Shown piece by piece: positions 32,268 through 35,290 of a stretch of 35,290 nucleotides of DNA. Numbering within the stretch: the first letter of the stretch is position 1; each line of letters opens with the position of its first letter. Under the pieces are notes generated by a model. The model saw only the letters and a program-made list of their open reading frames with translations, was not told where the DNA came from and made no database searches. The DNA is taken from positions 1 to 35,290 of the forward strand of contig DATBKZ010000050.1 in NCBI GenBank assembly GCA_036555615.1, read 5' to 3'. Both the position numbers and the translations under genes were made by a program. This stretch comes from SG8-41 sp036555615. Lineage in GTDB: Bacteria; Pseudomonadota; Gammaproteobacteria; Burkholderiales; SG8-41.

Positions 32268-34025
32268 ATGGGAAACGTCGAGAACCCGGTAGCCACCGCC
32301 GCCGCCGGCGTGCAGCTTGCCCAGCAGGTGACCGACGGTTTTCAGCTGGTCATCGATGCCCTCAAGTTGAACGGCATCGACACGATCTTCGGCCTGCCCG
32401 GCATCCCGATCACCGACCTCACCCGCCGGGCGCAGGCCGCCGGCATGCGCTTGATTGCGTTCCGCCATGAGCAGAACGCCGGCTATGCCGCGTCGATCGC
32501 CGGGTTCATGACGCAAAAGCCGGGCATCTGCCTGACGGTATCCGCCCCCGGCTTCCTGAACGGGCTGACGGCGCTCGCCAACGCCACCACCAACTGCTTT
32601 CCGATGATCCTCATCAGCGGCTCGAGCGAGCGCGAAATCGTCGACCTCCAGCAGGGCGACTACGAGGAGATGGACCAGCTCGCCATCGCGAAGCCGCTCG
32701 CCAAGGCCGCCTTTCGCGTCCTGCACGCCGAGGACATCGGTGTCGGCATCGCGCGCGCCATCCGCGCCGCCGTCTCCGGCCGCCCGGGCGGCGTCTACCT
32801 CGACTTGCCGGGAAAGCTCTTCCCGCAGACCCTCGATGCGGAAGCCGGCAAGCGCTCGCTCATCAAGGTGGTCGATCCGGCTCCGCGCCAAATCCCGGCC
32901 CAGGATGCGGTGCAGCGCGCCCTCGCGCTGCTGAAGAGCGCCAAGCGCCCGCTCATCATCCTCGGCAAAGGAGCCGCCTACGCCCAGGCCGACGCGGACA
33001 TCCGCGCGCTGATCGAAAAGACCGGCATTCCCTACCTGCCGATGTCCATGGCCAAGGGCTTGCTGCCGGACACGCACGAGCAGTGCGCCTCCGCCGCGCG
33101 CTCCTTCGTGCTGCCCGAGGCGGACGTCGTGATGCTGATCGGCGCGCGCTTGAACTGGCTGCTCGCGCACGGCAAGGGCAAGACCTGGGGCGGGAAGCAA
33201 TCCAAGGACTGGGGCGGCCAGAGGTTCGTCCAGGTCGACATCTCGCCGCAGGAGGCGGACAGCAACCTGCGCATAGACGCCCCGGTGGTCGGGGACATCG
33301 GGTCCTGCGCCTCGGCGCTGCTCGCCGGCATCGGCTCCGGCTGGGCCAAGCCGCCGGCCGAGTGGCTGAGCGCCATCGCCGAGCGGAAGAGCAAGAACGT
33401 CGCCAGGATGGCGGAGACGCTGGCGAAAAACCCGGTGCCGATGAATTTCCACAGCGCGCTGAACGTGGTGCGCGACGTCGTGAAGGCGAATCCGGACGCG
33501 ATCCTCGTCAACGAGGGCGCCAACGCGCTCGACTTCACGCGCAGCATCGTCGACATGTACAAGCCGCGCAAGCGCCTGGACGTTGGCACCTGGGGCGTGA
33601 TGGGCATCGGCATGGGCTTTTCCATCGCGGCCGCCGCGGTGAGCGGCGAGCAGGTGATCGCGATCGAGGGCGACAGCGCCTTCGGCTTCTCCGGCATGGA
33701 AGTCGAGACCATCTGCCGTTACAACCTGCCGGTCTGCGTGGTGATCATGAACAACAATGGCGTCTACCGCGGCGACGAGGTCAATCCGACCGGCGGCCGC
33801 GATCCGGCGCCCCTGGTGTTCGTCAAGGACGCACGCTATGAAAAGCTGATGGAGGCCTTCGGTGGCGTGGGGGTGCACGCCACGACCCCGGCCGAGCTGC
33901 GCAGGGCGATGGAGGAAGCCGTCCGCTCGCGCACGCCCACGCTCATCAACGCCGTGATCGATGAAGCTGCGGGCACCGAGAGCGGCCGCATCACGAGCCT
34001 GAATCCGAGCGCAAAGAAGAAATAG
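32268..34025 (+). CDS. oxc: Oxalyl-CoA decarboxylase
   Basis: This thiamine-diphosphate enzyme converts oxalyl-CoA to formyl-CoA and CO2. The 585-residue sequence has the three ThDP-enzyme domains. The N-terminal one has GLPGIPITDLTRRAQAAGMR and the catalytic-cycle Glu in AFRHEQNAGYAASIAGF (~65-81). The substrate-side block is SAPGFLNGLTALANATTNCF. The middle domain has LGKGAAYAQADADIRALIE. The C-terminal ThDP/Mg motif begins IEGDSAFGFSGMEVETICRY and ends NNNGVYRGDE. These blocks, especially PGFLNGLTALANATTNCFPM and GKGAAYAQAD, match the Oxalobacter enzyme as I remember it. It leads an operon with frc (131-bp gap) under the palindrome-controlled promoter. Confidence 0.95.
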   Translation: MGNVENPVATAAAGVQLAQQVTDGFQLVIDALKLNGIDTIFGLPGIPITDLTRRAQAAGMRLIAFRHEQNAGYAASIAGFMTQKPGICLTVSAPGFLNGLTALANATTNCFPMILISGSSEREIVDLQQGDYEEMDQLAIAKPLAKAAFRVLHAEDIGVGIARAIRAAVSGRPGGVYLDLPGKLFPQTLDAEAGKRSLIKVVDPAPRQIPAQDAVQRALALLKSAKRPLIILGKGAAYAQADADIRALIEKTGIPYLPMSMAKGLLPDTHEQCASAARSFVLPEADVVMLIGARLNWLLAHGKGKTWGGKQSKDWGGQRFVQVDISPQEADSNLRIDAPVVGDIGSCASALLAGIGSGWAKPPAEWLSAIAERKSKNVARMAETLAKNPVPMNFHSALNVVRDVVKANPDAILVNEGANALDFTRSIVDMYKPRKRLDVGTWGVMGIGMGFSIAAAAVSGEQVIAIEGDSAFGFSGMEVETICRYNLPVCVVIMNNNGVYRGDEVNPTGGRDPAPLVFVKDARYEKLMEAFGGVGVHATTPAELRRAMEEAVRSRTPTLINAVIDEAAGTESGRITSLNPSAKKK

Positions 34026-34156
34026 CGCTTGGAACGGACGCGAATGACGCAAGTAGCCAGAATGGACTCCGGCGCGCGCCGTTCAAGCGGGCGTCCCGAC
34101 GAACGGACGCAAGCGCCGTTCACGGTCCGCCGGAAAACCGCATCGAGGGGAAGACC

Positions 34157-35290
34157 ATGGAAGCATTAAAGGGTGTGAGAATTCTCGACATGTCGCACGT
34201 GCAGGCCGGCCCGACCTGCTCGCAGCTGCTGGCCTGGCTCGGGGCGGACGTCATCAAGTTCGAGAACCCGGTTGGCGACGCCACGCGCGGTCAGCTGCGC
34301 GACGTGCCGAACGCCGACAGCCTGTACTTCACCATGCTGAACTGCAACAAGCGCTCGATCACGGTCAACATGAAGAGCGCGGAAGGAAAGCAGGTGTTCG
34401 TCGACCTGCTGAGGAAGTGCGACATCATCATGGAGAACTTCGGCCCCGGCGTGCTCGACCGCTTCGGCTTCTCCTGGGAGAAGATCCACGAGATCAACCC
34501 GCGCATCGTCATGGGCTCGATCAAGGGCTTCGGCTCGACCGGTCCCTACGCCGACTTCAAGGCCTATGAGAACGTGGCGCAGGCAATGGGCGGCGCGATG
34601 AGCACCACCGGCGTGCCCGACGGCCCGCCGTTCGTGACGGGCGCGCAGATCGGGGACTCCGGCACCGGGCTGCATCTCGCCATCGGGCTGCTCGCCGCGC
34701 TGCGTCAGCGCGACCGCACCGGCAAGGGCCAGTACGTGGAGGTCGCGATGATGGACGGCATCATGAATCTGTGCCGCGTCAAGTTCCGCGACCACCAGCG
34801 CCTGACGCGGGGCGACATGTCGGAGTACTCGGTGCCGACCCATAAGGGCATGGGCGCGGTGCCGCGCGCGGGCAACGATTCGGGCGGCGGCCAGCTCGGC
34901 AACGCCATTCGCTGCAAGCCGGGCGGCCCCAACGACTTCCTCTACATCGTCGTGCAGGAGGCGGTGTGGGAAGCGCTGGCGAACCGTATCGGGGTCGAGC
35001 TCAACATGCCGAACCTCGCCAACGATCCGAAGTTCGCGAAGATCGCCGACCGGCGCAAGAACCAGAACCAGATATGGGAGATCATCGGCGAGTTTGCGCT
35101 GAAGTACACCAAGCGTGAGCTGATGGCGATCCTCAACCCGCTCGATGTTCCGTGCGGGCCGGTCATGTCGACCGAGGACCTCACGCACGACGAGCACGTG
35201 CGCGGGCGCGACATGTGGGTCGAGCTCGACCACCCCCAGCGCGGCAAGTGGTGGAACGTGGGCATGCCGATCAAGCTCTCGGATTCGCCG
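34157..35290 (+). CDS. frc: Formyl-CoA:oxalate CoA-transferase (3' end beyond the window)
   Basis: This class III CoA-transferase moves CoA from formyl-CoA to oxalate, making oxalyl-CoA for Oxc and releasing formate. 378 codons are present with no stop, about 50 short of the family's ~428. The catalytic aspartate is Asp167 (AQIGDSGTGLHLAIGLLAAL), the CoA site has SHVQAGPTCSQLLAWLGADV near the N-terminus, and VPRAGNDSGGGQLGN supplies the mobile glycine loop. LDVPCGPVMSTEDLTHDEHV is also conserved. The NADSLYFTMLNCNKRSI block supports Frc over the generic CaiB group. The ATG at 34157 follows GAGGGGAAG. It is co-transcribed with oxc. Confidence 0.93.
   Translation, partial: MEALKGVRILDMSHVQAGPTCSQLLAWLGADVIKFENPVGDATRGQLRDVPNADSLYFTMLNCNKRSITVNMKSAEGKQVFVDLLRKCDIIMENFGPGVLDRFGFSWEKIHEINPRIVMGSIKGFGSTGPYADFKAYENVAQAMGGAMSTTGVPDGPPFVTGAQIGDSGTGLHLAIGLLAALRQRDRTGKGQYVEVAMMDGIMNLCRVKFRDHQRLTRGDMSEYSVPTHKGMGAVPRAGNDSGGGQLGNAIRCKPGGPNDFLYIVVQEAVWEALANRIGVELNMPNLANDPKFAKIADRRKNQNQIWEIIGEFALKYTKRELMAILNPLDVPCGPVMSTEDLTHDEHVRGRDMWVELDHPQRGKWWNVGMPIKLSDSP

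Noticed and set aside
34032..34110. Direct repeat GAACGGACGC between oxc and frc (34032-34041 and 34101-34110)
   Set aside because: Ten bases twice in a GC-rich gap is weak; there is no palindrome or promoter context to support a function.

Overview
The window is high-GC DNA that reads as a betaproteobacterium, probably Burkholderiales-like. The supporting signs are the RpoD with a long Lys/Ala-rich N-terminal arm, the parE-parC pair, Bug/TctC and TRAP binding proteins, and full-length Frc/Oxc oxalate enzymes. No sequence search was run, so the taxonomy is inference.

Region 1 (1-4140) holds rpoD, then a CAU-anticodon tRNA whose 3' half (44 bp) is repeated perfectly 881 bp further on. Between the two copies lies a small RelE-type toxin / HTH antitoxin module, so this looks like a tiny tRNA-targeted insertion without an integrase. 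The second tRNA fragment is read antisense as the last 15 residues of a PIN toxin, which is paired with a ribbon-helix-helix antitoxin. Region 2 (4135-8591, minus) is topoisomerase IV, parE followed by parC. ParC carries an unusual low-complexity N-terminal arm containing a 7-bp tandem repeat. Region 3 (8704-16809) is catabolic and transport DNA: an SDR, a threonine-synthase-like PLP enzyme, a SnoaL-like gene with a TRAP transporter operon, an enolase-superfamily dehydratase, a CapA-like protein, and a decayed dienelactone hydrolase fragment.

Region 4 (16963-18128) is a universal stress protein followed by a candidate small RNA of about 93 nt. It has three hairpins, one of which exposes a CCUCCUCC anti-Shine-Dalgarno loop, and it ends in a strong intrinsic terminator. 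Region 5 (18033-35290) appears to be an oxalate/formate module: sucCD-fdhBA (succinyl-CoA synthetase genes in one run with a two-subunit formate dehydrogenase), formate-tetrahydrofolate ligase behind a highly structured leader, a TerC-family protein and a second Usp, a tripartite tricarboxylate-type transporter (tctCBA), a Crp/Fnr-type regulator, oxalyl-CoA decarboxylase and formyl-CoA transferase (cut by the window end).

The most interesting signal is that the same palindrome, TTGAC-N4-GTCAA, occurs once before each of three units: sucCD-fdhBA, tctCBA and oxc-frc. The spacing to candidate -10 boxes fits class II activation. The regulator gene next to the third copy has an Fnr-like recognition helix (E..SR) but no cysteine at all. 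The inferred model is a local regulon for oxalate: TctCBA imports it, Frc and Oxc turn it into formate and CO2, formate is oxidised by FdhAB or assimilated by formate-THF ligase, and SucCD may supply succinyl-CoA for CoA transfer.
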